64,000 nt of DNA from Sessilibacter corallicola (GTDB taxonomy: Bacteria > Pseudomonadota > Gammaproteobacteria > Pseudomonadales > Cellvibrionaceae). The position numbers and the translations under genes were made by a program. The stretch spans positions 248,001-312,000 of the forward strand of contig NZ_JAJSLX010000004.1 of the NCBI RefSeq assembly GCF_021290925.1, given 5' to 3'. The notes under the pieces are model-generated. The model searched no databases and was not told the DNA's origin. It saw nothing but the letters and a program-made list of their open reading frames with translations. Of this stretch, positions 26,005 through 35,815 are shown in pieces (within the stretch, counting starts at the first letter, position 1; each line of letters opens with the position of its first letter).

Positions 26005-26604
26005 ATGGAATTTACTCAACAACGCACGGTTAAAATTACATCCTATTTGTTGCTGGCGCTGGCAATTACCCAGGCAATTTATACTGCGCTTTATTTAAGC
26101 AAGGTTTCGGTTCCACGACAATTTTTGTGGGGTTTAGAAGGTGTTCTTTTTACGTTTTTAATTGCATTTGCCGGTGCGGCAATGGTGCAGGCTAAACACT
26201 ATCAGGTAGGGTGGTCTGCTATTGCGTTCAGTGCTGTACTCAATATAGTACAAGTGAGCATTGGCCTTACTATGTTTAGGCCTTTTTACGAAGCTGCCGG
26301 TCAACTTGAAGACCTTAAACCCATCGCTGGTGCTGTGGTTGCGTTGTCTTTTATGATTTATTACACGGCCAAGCTTTTATTGGGTTTTGCAGCGCTTATT
26401 TTTGGCATGGCGAAAATAAATGAAGGCAACAAGGTATTGGGTGGTTTAACGGTACTGGTGGGTGTTGTTGCTATGGCTGCGAATGTGATTTTAATTATTT
26501 TGGGGCGCGATGGCTTTTTGTCGTCTTATTTTGCTGGCGCCTCGGGTGTTCTTGCAACCTTGCTGTTAGGTTTGTGTTTATTGACTCTTACTCGCGAAGA
26601 CTAA
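26005..26604 (+). CDS. Hypothetical inner-membrane protein
   Basis: This 199-residue protein has about six hydrophobic segments (near residues 12-32, 42-60, 68-88, 105-138, 145-165 and 172-195) and no recognised domain. AAGGA precedes the ATG by a good distance. It stands alone between the cassette region and an AraC gene, and is closed by a terminator. Function unknown. Confidence 0.8.
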   Translation: MEFTQQRTVKITSYLLLALAITQAIYTALYLSKVSVPRQFLWGLEGVLFTFLIAFAGAAMVQAKHYQVGWSAIAFSAVLNIVQVSIGLTMFRPFYEAAGQLEDLKPIAGAVVALSFMIYYTAKLLLGFAALIFGMAKINEGNKVLGGLTVLVGVVAMAANVILIILGRDGFLSSYFAGASGVLATLLLGLCLLTLTRED

Positions 26605-26613
26605 TTAAGCGGT

Positions 26614-26643
26614 GCACGTGTCGGGTTTGTAACCCGGCCGTGC
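26614..26643 (+). terminator. Hairpin after the membrane-protein gene
   Basis: Compound stem: GCACG / CGTGC outside and CGGGTT / AACCCG inside. No strong T run follows, so it may be a transcript-stabilising hairpin. Confidence 0.6.
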
Positions 26644-26721
26644 TTTGAATCTCAAGTTGTGTTTTTTAATCGTTCGCTAATTTTTTAAAAAGCTTAAAGT
26701 AATCAAATCAGCCTTAAAAAC

Positions 26722-27753
26722 TCAGTGGTTTTCTCGCATTGCCTTGGGTGTCATTCCGGTCCAGTTCTTAAAAGCGTTTCTGAAGTTAGACGCTTCGCTA
26801 TAACCCACTCGGCTGGCAATTTCTTCAATGGTCAGTTGGGTTTGGGTTAAATATTCCATTGCCATGGATTTACGCGTGTTATCCAGCACTTGCTGAAAAG
26901 TCAGACCTTCTTTTTTCAGTTGTCGGCTCATGCTTCGCGAGGATGTATTCAGTTGTTCTGCCACTTGATCAGCGTTAGGAAAACGGCCAGCGGATTTCAG
27001 TAAAATATCGGAAATACGATCGGCCAAGCAATCTTGACGAGCCACTATTTTTAGCAGTTCATCGCAGCTTTGAATACACATCTGGGTGGTGAGGGCGTTA
27101 GCTCTTGGTAACGATTCCTGCAAAAAAGCGGGGTCGAAATACCACTGCGGGGTATCGCTGTTAAAAGTTACCGGGCAATTAAAGGTTTGTTCGTAACATT
27201 CGGCGTAATCTGGCGGTGGGTAGGGAAAGCGGATTTGCCGAGATGGAAATGGATGATTAATCGCATCAGCGCATAAGGCGTTGATGGCACTGAACCAGTA
27301 TTCGCAGCAAAACGGCAAAAGGTCTCCCAAAGACAATACGTCTATACCCTCAAATAGGGCCTGATCACCTTCCAGTTTAATTTTTTTCTGAAACACCGGG
27401 CCTGCTAGGCGAATGTATTTAAAGCCTAAAAAAATTGCCTCGCCCACGGTGGCGCTGCTGATAACGGCGTAGCCTAAAAAACCGAAGTCGCTGAATCTGG
27501 CTTTTTGTCCCAGTTTTAACGCAATGTCGGGTTCAGTAGACAAGGCTTTGATGTTGGCGAATATTTTTAATTTCTGCCGAAACGAAATCAGAGTGTGATG
27601 ATCCTGAATCTGAGCTAGAGTCAGCTCTGAACCGGCTAGAATTTCATCTGCTGATAGGCCGTATGCAGCTAAGCTTTTCAGGATCTGATTGATGTCCATT
27701 GCCGAGTGTGCAGCCAAATCAATGTCGGGTTCGTATTCAGAGATAATCTCCAC
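26722..27753 (-). CDS. AraC-family transcriptional regulator (Arabinose_bd N-terminal domain)
   Basis: A 343-residue AraC protein with a sensor domain (residues 25-210; PSRQIRFPYPPPDYAECYEQTFNCPVTF is typical) and a C-terminal HTH (about 240-343; QVAEQLNTSSRSMSRQLKKEGLTF, ASRVGYSEASNFRNAFKNWTGMTP). It starts at a GTG behind AGGAG; the overlapping ATG is out of frame. It is divergent from the second aldehyde dehydrogenase/GMC pair across about 265 bases and is its probable regulator. Confidence 0.9.
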   Translation of the reverse strand: MEIISEYEPDIDLAAHSAMDINQILKSLAAYGLSADEILAGSELTLAQIQDHHTLISFRQKLKIFANIKALSTEPDIALKLGQKARFSDFGFLGYAVISSATVGEAIFLGFKYIRLAGPVFQKKIKLEGDQALFEGIDVLSLGDLLPFCCEYWFSAINALCADAINHPFPSRQIRFPYPPPDYAECYEQTFNCPVTFNSDTPQWYFDPAFLQESLPRANALTTQMCIQSCDELLKIVARQDCLADRISDILLKSAGRFPNADQVAEQLNTSSRSMSRQLKKEGLTFQQVLDNTRKSMAMEYLTQTQLTIEEIASRVGYSEASNFRNAFKNWTGMTPKAMRENH

Positions 27754-28018
27754 ATTGTTCTCCTATTCTTATTATTGTTCCTCTCTGTTTCCCTGTTGCC
27801 GGTCTTTTTCCCTGTTCCTTTTCCCATTTTTCTGAGTGAGAAAAAGGTTCCTGAGAGGGAATGATGACTCGCTATAGGGTAGAGGAATAACGTTATTGAG
27901 AGATATTAAAAACTCAGGGCTTGTCTGAATTTAATATAAAACTGGCGGTTTATCACCTGTTCAGTTTTGGGAAAAAGGTTTTTACTAATCATCTAACTAA
28001 AATAAATTGGGATTGATT

Positions 28019-29614
28019 ATGCAGACACTTTCCGATCATGCCTGGCAAACTCCGCCGGTATCCGAACAACTCTCGCGTGTATCTGTGCAACCCTCGACGG
28101 TATCGTCTTCGTCCTCACTTTCCGAGCAGCCGGCGCTGGCGAATTTGTTTTATAACTTGAAGCGCGCGGCCGAGGATCAGCCGTTTCCTTCTTATCAGGA
28201 GCGCATCCATCATTTGCGCCAATTGAAAAAGCAGATACAACGTTATCAGGATCTGATCGCTACGGTGATTGGTGAAGATTACGGCTGGCGTTCACCCACT
28301 GAATCAAAAATGCTGGATGCTCTGGCGCCAATTTTGGAAGTTAATCATGCGCTGCACAGCCTTAAGCGTTGGATGAAACCACAAAAACGCCGAACAGAAC
28401 TGCTGTTTTTGTCCAACAGTTTGCAGGTGCGTTACCAGCCAAAGGGCGTTGTTGGCATTATCTGCCCCTGGAATGTCCCGCTGTATTTATCACTTGGGCC
28501 TCTGATTGCCAGTTTGGCGGCCGGAAATCGGGCCATGATCAAAATGCCGCCAAACTGCCCGCGTACGGCTGAACTGCTGACGCAAATGTTGGCGGAAATT
28601 TTCCCAGAGGATTTGGTGTGTGTTGTGGACGGCAATCATCCGCAAGCTATGGAAATCAGCCATCTGCCATTTGATCATCTGATTTTTACCGGATCTGCCA
28701 ACAGTGGCCGCCAAATTATGGCGAACGCAGCGGCTAATCTGACCCCAGTTACGTTGGAGCTGGGCGGTAAATCACCAGCGATTATCACACCGGGTTTTTC
28801 CTTGGTCAGTGCCGCTAAATCTATCGCGCACGGTAAAGGGGTAAACAGTGGCCAAGTCTGTGTTGCACCGGATTATGTGCTCTTGCCATCTGGCCAGACC
28901 GCTGCGTTTATCGAAGAAATTAAGCGGGCTTTTACCGCCATGTACCCGAGCCTAGACGGCAATGAAGATTACACTGCTATTGTTAACGACGCTCAGGAAC
29001 AGCGCTTTTTAACAATGCTCGAAGACGCCCGGCAAAACGGTGCACAAATTGATATTTGCGCAGCCGATACGCCAGCTGAACGTGAACAAGAGAGTGACAA
29101 CAAAAACCCACAAGCCTGCCGCAATCAACGCGGAAAATATCGTCAATACCCTCTGCACGTTGTCAGTCAGGTCAGTGCTGATATGCAGGTGGCTAAGCAA
29201 GAATTATTTGGCCCCATGCTGTTGGTATTTGAATATCAGGATTTGTCACAGGCGTTGGCTCACGTTAATCAAGGGCCAAGGCCGTTGGCTTGCTATATTT
29301 TTAGTAATGATCAGCGTGAGCAACAGTACATTTTGCAAAATACACACTCCGGCGGGGTCACAATCAACGATTGCGGTTGGCAGGTAATGAATCACGATGC
29401 GCCGTTTGGTGGTATCGGCGCCTCTGGCACCGGCAGTTATCACGGCATTGAGGGATTTCGGGAGCTTTCTCACGGCAAAACCGTTTTTAAGAAGCACCGC
29501 TTTTTTCCGATGGAGCTGTTTCATCCGCCATACGGTAAAAAAATTCAGCAGCTTACGCTGCGGTTTTTCCTCGGCCAAGCCGACTCTGAGGTAAAACTGA
29601 AATCCCGAGATTAA
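28019..29614 (+). CDS. Aldehyde dehydrogenase, coniferyl aldehyde dehydrogenase type (second copy)
   Basis: The ATG at 28019 with GGGA upstream gives 531 residues. It is a paralogue of the 1237-2700 enzyme (shared LKRWMKPQKRR, YQPKGVVGII, PFDHLIFTGS, NLTPVTLELGGKSPAI), with base Glu247 and nucleophile Cys281 in GVNSGQVCVAPDY. It differs by a Ser-rich N-terminal extension of about 40 residues. The following gene is again a GMC oxidoreductase but of a different branch. It oxidises an aldehyde to an acid; substrate unknown. Confidence 0.9.
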   Translation: MQTLSDHAWQTPPVSEQLSRVSVQPSTVSSSSSLSEQPALANLFYNLKRAAEDQPFPSYQERIHHLRQLKKQIQRYQDLIATVIGEDYGWRSPTESKMLDALAPILEVNHALHSLKRWMKPQKRRTELLFLSNSLQVRYQPKGVVGIICPWNVPLYLSLGPLIASLAAGNRAMIKMPPNCPRTAELLTQMLAEIFPEDLVCVVDGNHPQAMEISHLPFDHLIFTGSANSGRQIMANAAANLTPVTLELGGKSPAIITPGFSLVSAAKSIAHGKGVNSGQVCVAPDYVLLPSGQTAAFIEEIKRAFTAMYPSLDGNEDYTAIVNDAQEQRFLTMLEDARQNGAQIDICAADTPAEREQESDNKNPQACRNQRGKYRQYPLHVVSQVSADMQVAKQELFGPMLLVFEYQDLSQALAHVNQGPRPLACYIFSNDQREQQYILQNTHSGGVTINDCGWQVMNHDAPFGGIGASGTGSYHGIEGFRELSHGKTVFKKHRFFPMELFHPPYGKKIQQLTLRFFLGQADSEVKLKSRD

Positions 29615-29669
29615 AACGAGCGCAGCTCAGTTACTTTTATAAAAATAACAACAAATTTAGAGCCTTATC

Positions 29670-31367
29670 ATGTCTGCAATGAGTAACGAACAAATATTTG
29701 ATTACGTTATTGTCGGGGCCGGTTCTGGCGGCTGCGTTATGGCCAGTCGCCTGTCGGAAGATCCCGATGTTCGGGTTTGTCTGCTGGAAGCGGGTAAAAA
29801 AGATGACAATGTATTAATTCACGCTCCGGCCGGAATTGCGGCGATGGTGCCGACTCGAATTAATAACTGGGCCTTTAAAACCGTGCCGCAACCGGGGCTG
29901 AATGGCCGATGTGGCTATCAGCCCAGAGGTAAAAGTTTGGGCGGGTCCAGCTCCTTAAATGCCATGATGTATGCCAGAGGCCATCGCTGGGATTACGATC
30001 ATTGGCAATCGTTGGGTAATCCCGGTTGGAGTTACCAAGATGTGCTGCCGTATTTTATTCGTGCGGAACATAACGAGCGTATCCGCGATGAGTATCACGG
30101 TCAGAACGGCCCACTGAATGTGGCTGATTTGCAGTCACCCAGTCGATTGAATCAAGCGTTTATTCGGGCGGCCGAAGAAAACGGCATTCCTTTTAATCCA
30201 GATGTGAACGGCGCTGAGCAATTTGGAGTAATGACGACGCAGGTTACTCAGAAAAACGGTGAGCGATGCAGCGTTGCTAAGGCGTATTTAACACCTAATT
30301 TACACCGGCCCAATCTGACGGTCATTACTCAGGCATTGACCCATAAGATATTGTTTGAGAACGCGCCAGGGCAGGGTGCGTCGTCGCGACAATCGTCATG
30401 CCACAAACCCAGAGCAGTTGGTGTTGAATTCAGTCAACAGGGTAAAATTCAACAAATCCGCGCCCGTCGAGAAGTGATACTCAGCGCCGGAGCGTTTGGT
30501 TCGCCTCAAATTCTAACATTGTCTGGCGTGGGCCCGATTTCTGAGCTGCGCAAACTAGGCATTGCACCGGTCGCGGAAGTGCCTGGCGTTGGAGAGAATC
30601 TACAAGATCATATCGACCTTATTCATACCTACCGAGCAAAAAGCGACGGCGATACTTTTGGTGTTTCTCTGCAGTGCGGTACTTCTGTCGCAAAAGCAAT
30701 TCCGCAATGGAAATCCAAACGTCAGGGGCGAATTACCTCCAATTTTGCTGAGGGTATCGGCTTTATAAAATCCGATCCGAATTTAACTGTGCCAGACCTG
30801 GAATTGGTGTTTGTGATTGGCATTGTCGATGATCACAATCGCAAACTGCATTTGGGGCATGGCTTCAGTTGCCACGTGACGTTATTGCGCCCGAAAAGCC
30901 GCGGCCGTGTCACTTTGGCAAGTATCCGCCCACAGGATGATCCGCTGATTGATCCGGCATTTTTTGCTGAGCAAGAAGATTTGGATGTGATGGTTAAAGC
31001 TTGGCACTTGCAGAAGAACCTGATGGAAAGCCCGGCCTTTGATGCTTATCGTGGCAAGGCGCTTTATCCTGTAGATGCTAATGATAAAGCAGCCGTAATT
31101 GAAGATATTCGCAATCGGGCTGACACTCAGTATCATCCGGTGGGTACCTGCAAAATGGGGCCCGATACCGATCCCACAGCGGTGGTAGACAGCCAATTAC
31201 GGGTCAGAGGTGTTACTCATTTGCGTGTTGTGGACGCCTCAATTATGCCGACGTTAATTGGTGCTAATACAAATGCGCCGACGGTAATGATCGCCGAGAA
31301 AGCCGCCAACATGATTCGCAATGGATCGACTGCCGTGCAGGCATCGGCGTCCGAAGTTTTGGCGTAA
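29670..31367 (+). CDS. GMC-family oxidoreductase, choline-dehydrogenase/alcohol-dehydrogenase-like
   Basis: A 565-residue flavoenzyme with FAD-binding motif FDYVIVGAGSGGCVMASRLSED (residues 10-31), GMC signature 1 near PRGKSLGGSSSLNAMMYARGH, signature 2 near GAFGSPQILTLSGVGP, and the catalytic His region QYHPVGTCKMG..VDASIMPTLIGANTNAPTVMIAEKAA. This is the BetA/AlkJ branch, which oxidises primary alcohols with electrons passed to the respiratory chain. It follows the aldehyde dehydrogenase by 55 bases, and the two would convert an alcohol to an acid. Confidence 0.9.
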   Translation: MSAMSNEQIFDYVIVGAGSGGCVMASRLSEDPDVRVCLLEAGKKDDNVLIHAPAGIAAMVPTRINNWAFKTVPQPGLNGRCGYQPRGKSLGGSSSLNAMMYARGHRWDYDHWQSLGNPGWSYQDVLPYFIRAEHNERIRDEYHGQNGPLNVADLQSPSRLNQAFIRAAEENGIPFNPDVNGAEQFGVMTTQVTQKNGERCSVAKAYLTPNLHRPNLTVITQALTHKILFENAPGQGASSRQSSCHKPRAVGVEFSQQGKIQQIRARREVILSAGAFGSPQILTLSGVGPISELRKLGIAPVAEVPGVGENLQDHIDLIHTYRAKSDGDTFGVSLQCGTSVAKAIPQWKSKRQGRITSNFAEGIGFIKSDPNLTVPDLELVFVIGIVDDHNRKLHLGHGFSCHVTLLRPKSRGRVTLASIRPQDDPLIDPAFFAEQEDLDVMVKAWHLQKNLMESPAFDAYRGKALYPVDANDKAAVIEDIRNRADTQYHPVGTCKMGPDTDPTAVVDSQLRVRGVTHLRVVDASIMPTLIGANTNAPTVMIAEKAANMIRNGSTAVQASASEVLA

Positions 31368-31478
31368 GCGTGTTACTTGGCATTCCTTTGCACCTGCAAA
31401 TACGATTAAAAAAACGAGGTTCATAAAAACTGTTGCGGTAAAAAACTCTGAACGGATTTTCCGGTTTGTTTGGTTTTA

Positions 31479-32381
31479 TCACGCAAAAAGTTTGTGCGCT
31501 TCTTCCGTAACCATCGAATGGCGGCGCGCTAAGGCTTTGCGGTCGTTATCGTAACCGCCACCGATAACCGTTATTACCGGAATTTTTCGGTTTTGGCAGA
31601 TTGAAAGAACTTGTCTGTCTCGTTCGCGAATGCCCGGTTCACTGACGGATAACAAACCGAGCGGATCGTGTTCGTAAATATCAACGCCGGCATCGTAAAA
31701 CACCAAGCAAGGTTCTACGTCGTCTAAAAGTTTGGTGAGGGTGTTTGTTACAACATCAAGATAAGCATCGTCTTTCATGCCTTTTTCCAGGCCGATATCA
31801 ACATTGCTTTGCGCTTTGTTGACCGGAAAATTTTTCTCGCAGTGAATGGAACAGGTCACAATGCGATCTTCATTTTCTAAAATGCTTGCCGTGCCGTCGC
31901 CTTGGTGGACATCGCAGTCAAAAATCAGAATGCGTTTTACTTTGCCTAAATGGATAAGCGCTAACGAAGCCACGGCGAGGTCGTTCAAAATACAAAAGCC
32001 AGAGGCGAAATCTCTGTGTGCGTGGTGGGTTCCTCCGGCTAAATGACAGGCAATGCCGTGGCGAAGTGCCAGGGAAGCCGCCAGTAATGTGCCGTTGGGC
32101 GAGAGCAGGGTGCGAGTTACCAAGCCTTCGCTCCAGGGCAATCCCATGCGCCGAATTTCTTTGGCCGATTGTTGGTTATGAATAAAGCGGTGCAAGTAAT
32201 CTTCGCAGTGGGCGAGCGCAAGTACAGAATCTTTTGTCCTGCCAGGGCGGTAGCAGTTTTCTCGGGTGAGAATATTTTTTTCTCGTAAATACGCGCTGAT
32301 CAAACCGAACTTTTCCATGGGAAAGCGGTGCTTGGAATCGAAATTGTAGCTGTACAGTGGGTGTGTAATTAGAGGTATCAT
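31479..32381 (-). CDS. Histone-deacetylase-family protein
   Basis: This 300-residue protein has the deacetylase core: GGTHHAHRDFASGFCILNDLAVA, the zinc-binding IFDCDVHQGDGTA, and FYDAGVDIYEHDPLG with VIGGGY near the end. Both Asp-x-His and the distal Asp are present, so it should be active on acetylated lysines, polyamines or other amides. It follows the phosphotransferase gene by 15 bases on the same strand, indicating an operon. Such proteins are often called acetoin utilisation proteins, but no acetoin genes are nearby. Confidence 0.88.
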   Translation of the reverse strand: MIPLITHPLYSYNFDSKHRFPMEKFGLISAYLREKNILTRENCYRPGRTKDSVLALAHCEDYLHRFIHNQQSAKEIRRMGLPWSEGLVTRTLLSPNGTLLAASLALRHGIACHLAGGTHHAHRDFASGFCILNDLAVASLALIHLGKVKRILIFDCDVHQGDGTASILENEDRIVTCSIHCEKNFPVNKAQSNVDIGLEKGMKDDAYLDVVTNTLTKLLDDVEPCLVFYDAGVDIYEHDPLGLLSVSEPGIRERDRQVLSICQNRKIPVITVIGGGYDNDRKALARRHSMVTEEAHKLFA

Positions 32382-32396
32382 GAAATGAATTATGGT

Positions 32397-33446
32397 CTAC
32401 TTCAATTGTTTTAAAGCAAGCTCGGTTTGCGCTAGCGCGTAGGCGTGTAGTTTCCAATGCTTGGAATTCCAACCTGATAAAAAGCGAACAAAATCTGCCC
32501 AGGCAAAACAGTAGCGTGAACGCCAATCTTCTTCCAGTTTATTCAGCTCGGTTGCGTCTGAGTTTTTTGTGGTGTTCTGGCAATGTAATTTAAGTTCTGA
32601 AAAATAATAATCGAGCAATTCACTCTCTAAACGAAAACAATCTTCACTGTTTAAGCAACTGCTTAAAAATAACATCACATCTTGTATACCGCAGCCGCCA
32701 CCCACGTATTGAAAATCTACCGCTGCGGCTTTGTTCCCTTGTGCGTTAAAGCAAAAATTTGCCACTTTTGCATCGCCGTGAATCAATGTTGAGAAACGCG
32801 TATTACGCAACTGCTGTGCAATCGCAGGTGCGGCGTGTTTTATTCTAGAATCGGTAATTGCATTGAGTTCCGAGGGTCGCGTCTCAAGGTGCCAGTAAGA
32901 GCCATTCGGCCACAAGCCCGTTGGTTGTTTGGTGTGCAAAAATGCTGCGTGCATATGCGCGAGCCAACTCAGACCCGCGTGAATATTAGCGAGTGAAACA
33001 AAGTTAGAATCTTCTGCTTCGAGCAGGGGAGGCTGCGAACTTGGCGTGCTAGAGCCAAGCTGGGTAAAACCGGTGTCGACAAGATCTTCAATCACGAGTA
33101 TGAACTCATCATTGGAATACTCTGAATAAAAATGCTCGGGTAATTTACCGAGATTTTGTATTGGCGATGAACAGTAATGCTGATACCAATAAAGCTCCAC
33201 TTCGTAAGATCGTAACTTGCGCATGTGCGATAACGATCTATTCAAACCGGACGATGAATTATCGTTTTTAGGTAATTGCACGTGTTTAACAATCACCGAT
33301 TTAACCGATGCATCAGAAAGATGGCAGCGATACAGCGAACCGTAATTGCTCCACAGCGGTTGTATGCAATTGAAGCTGATTTCTTGCGTATTGAATATTG
33401 ACGCAATCGTTCGCTTTAAGGTGTTAAGGTTAGCTACGTTGTTCAT
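32397..33446 (-). CDS. Phosphotransferase (aminoglycoside/choline-kinase-like fold)
   Basis: This 349-residue protein has a protein-kinase-like fold with the catalytic motif STLIHGDAKVANFCF (HGD-x4-N) and metal-binding AAVDFQYVGGGCGIQDVMLFL near residues 230-260. The GGCGIQD pattern points to the ecdysteroid-kinase-like/DUF1679-type branch, which phosphorylates small hydroxylated molecules. The start is the ATG at 33446 (a GTG at 33449 is adjacent). It is first in a two-gene unit with the deacetylase. Substrate unknown; antibiotic resistance should not be assumed. Confidence 0.82.
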   Translation of the reverse strand: MNNVANLNTLKRTIASIFNTQEISFNCIQPLWSNYGSLYRCHLSDASVKSVIVKHVQLPKNDNSSSGLNRSLSHMRKLRSYEVELYWYQHYCSSPIQNLGKLPEHFYSEYSNDEFILVIEDLVDTGFTQLGSSTPSSQPPLLEAEDSNFVSLANIHAGLSWLAHMHAAFLHTKQPTGLWPNGSYWHLETRPSELNAITDSRIKHAAPAIAQQLRNTRFSTLIHGDAKVANFCFNAQGNKAAAVDFQYVGGGCGIQDVMLFLSSCLNSEDCFRLESELLDYYFSELKLHCQNTTKNSDATELNKLEEDWRSRYCFAWADFVRFLSGWNSKHWKLHAYALAQTELALKQLK

Positions 33447-33449
33447 CAC

Positions 33450-33999
33450 ATTTTAGATTCAGCCAAAGGATCGTTTCATAAGAATGATCAGATGGGTCTA
33501 TCATACGATGTGGTGCACTAGGAAGCTATAGGTTACGAAGTTATCGAACTCGAGTGTTATTGAGTTCAACAGTATAAATAGCTCCGGCTTTTACATCAGA
33601 AATTGTTGCTAGGTTACTATTGAGGTTATAGGAGCTTCTCATTAGCCTCAAAATTACTCAGGCTAATCAATTTTCTCCTATGTAACGTGTGTTTTTGAAG
33701 GTTCAACGATTTAAATCGAAAAAGAACCACCTTTTTCTAAACGAAAGGAGCAGGAAAACTTGAAGGCCCTGCAATTAGAGTTCTGAAGCTCGCATTTTCA
33801 GTATTACCGTTATTGTTAAAGCCTCGCTATCTGATATAGAAAGGGACATTAATTGCAAGCGGCACCTTGCAATAGCACGCTTTAGAACTCGTAGAATAAT
33901 TTTGAGGTTATCCGAGATTTATTAAATGAAACTCTATTGTTGTCTGCACACCCCATTGATAGGAGTATTGCAGTGTTAATTTTTACTTAGGTTTTTTGA
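33450..33999. other. Intergenic region without a gene
   Basis: About 550 bases between two minus-strand genes. It contains an 8-bp perfect inverted repeat (ATTAGCCT / AGGCTAAT, 33641-33667) followed by T-rich sequence on the plus strand. The promoter of the phosphotransferase gene should be at the left end. Confidence 0.4.
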
Positions 34000-34893
34000 T
34001 TATTTAATTAATCCCTTTTCTTTTAGTTTTGGAAAAAATTCCTTCGGGATAAAAGTTAACTCTTCATGATTTTGATAAAGCTGCATAAGTTCATTAGCGA
34101 CTTCGTCTCGTTTCTCAATGAATCCATCAAAATCCATATAGATAAATGTATTAAATAGAGTTATCGCAAAGCTTGTTTGAACGTCTTGATTATCTGGTTT
34201 CTGTTCCGCAAATTTACGCAGTTCCTGAAGTAATGAAAAGCCTTGATTATACTTTCTCTGTCTTTGTATGTGGTTTGTTGAATTTTGAAGGCTCCTAGCA
34301 AAGTTAGCAGTTACCTCATAATTTTTATCTTGTTTGTTCTCGAGTTCACGGAGTTCTTTTAGCAGAGCGTCCCGCCATTTAAGGTCGTTTTCCTCTAATG
34401 CGTAATTCACTGCATTATATAGCGCTAAGGAAAAGAAGAATGTCACTTCCACATTGTTTGCGCATGTAGGTGAAAAAAGCCTTAATTCCTCTAGTAAAGC
34501 ATCATGCTCTTGGCGCTCTTTCTCCTCTTTTGCTTGATATGCCAAGTTATATAATGCATTGGCTAACGCAGATTTTACGTGCTGTGTATTATTTCTTTTT
34601 GCAAGTGCGCGTAATTCCCCGAATAAAAAGTTATAATCGAGCTCGTTTTCGTCATTGGCATTGAGAATCAAATTGCTTAATGCTCCGGCAGTGTGAGATT
34701 GTACGAGGTCGATATCAGGTTGTTTTGTTGATAATTCGAGTAATTCAGTTATTAATTCATTGCATTTTTCGAAATTATTTATTTCTTGATTGTTATTAAT
34801 TGAGTAGAATAAATGCTCAGCAAAACGAATTTGAAAGTCAAGGTTGTCTGGAAATTCCTCTGCAGATTCGCGTAAAAGTATAATGTCATCCAT
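34000..34893 (-). CDS. Helical-repeat hypothetical protein
   Basis: A 297-residue all-helical protein without signal peptide. It is built of about six related units of roughly 45 residues, with recurring patterns such as LLEELR, LLKELRELENKQ and LLQELRKFAEQKPDNQDVQTSFAITLFN, resembling tetratricopeptide-like repeats. Such scaffolds mediate protein-protein contacts. Many residues are Asn, Glu and Lys, and base composition is low in GC, as in the surrounding accessory stretch. RBS AGGAA precedes the ATG. Function unknown. Confidence 0.8.
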   Translation of the reverse strand: MDDIILLRESAEEFPDNLDFQIRFAEHLFYSINNNQEINNFEKCNELITELLELSTKQPDIDLVQSHTAGALSNLILNANDENELDYNFLFGELRALAKRNNTQHVKSALANALYNLAYQAKEEKERQEHDALLEELRLFSPTCANNVEVTFFFSLALYNAVNYALEENDLKWRDALLKELRELENKQDKNYEVTANFARSLQNSTNHIQRQRKYNQGFSLLQELRKFAEQKPDNQDVQTSFAITLFNTFIYMDFDGFIEKRDEVANELMQLYQNHEELTFIPKEFFPKLKEKGLIK

Positions 34894-35815
34894 TGTTTGT
34901 TATTTCCTGTTATTTATCGATGTGTTTATTGATAAAAGATAAAGTCAGAAACACTATTTTAAAGGGCCATCTTGTTGATGTTGGCTATTGGTTTTCTCGC
35001 GTTAGGTGCCTTAATGTCTGTCTAACTTTGATCTTCAGTGTGGGTATTTACCATAATTGAATAATAGTAAGTCGCAGTCAATGATGTAGGGTGGGTTCAG
35101 ATCAAAATAAATATATTTGTCACCTAGATCATTTAATCAGTCGGGATGTGAGGTGTGTTTTTAAAGTGATTGTTGGAATTCTTTATAAGTGAGTGTGAGG
35201 AGTTGTTAAGAATTTTGGGTTTTAAGTTAATGGTTGTTAATTGTTTGACGCGTTTGAGTGTTGTGATGCTAATTTTAAAATCTTTTAGGTCTGGCTTAGG
35301 TGGGTTTTTTAATGTTGAAGCAGCAAGTGAAGAGGAAGCTAGAAAATAGTGCTTGAGTGTAAAAGTTTTCGAATAACTATATTGTTTTCTTAGAGTTATT
35401 TATTATAAGTTCTGATGAAAATTGGATTGGGTATAAATTTTTCGATTAAAATATAAATGTTTTTTGTTTGGTGTGACTTTATAAAACATTCTTTTTGGAA
35501 GAGTGTTTCTGTTTTCTTTAAGGGTTTGCTCGCAGCATATTAATGAGTATTCCCCGGTTGTGTTGACACACAACTGTATTCAGATTTTATTGTTTTTTAG
35601 CTTTTCTGTCGCAATTATCATGAATCCAGAATTGCTATGTATGCAAGCTCAATCCATCAAGGACAATGTTACGAAGAAGTAATGTTCAGTGTTGTGATTT
35701 TAATGGTAAGTTTGGTGATGTATGAAATTGGGGATGAATATAAACCTTTTATACGCTCCCAATTTTATCGGATCCTAACGGTTTTAATGAGTGTGAATTT
35801 TTAATAAGGAATGAT
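34894..35815. other. Long AT-rich intergenic region
   Basis: More than 900 bases without a coding frame I can support on either strand. It is strongly AT-rich and T-biased on the plus strand, and looks like decayed or non-coding sequence within an accessory stretch. No recognisable RNA gene or repeat was found. Confidence 0.4.

Noticed and set aside
32397-33446. Aminoglycoside resistance gene
   Set aside because: The fold is shared, but motifs point to the ecdysteroid-kinase-like branch; resistance is unsupported.
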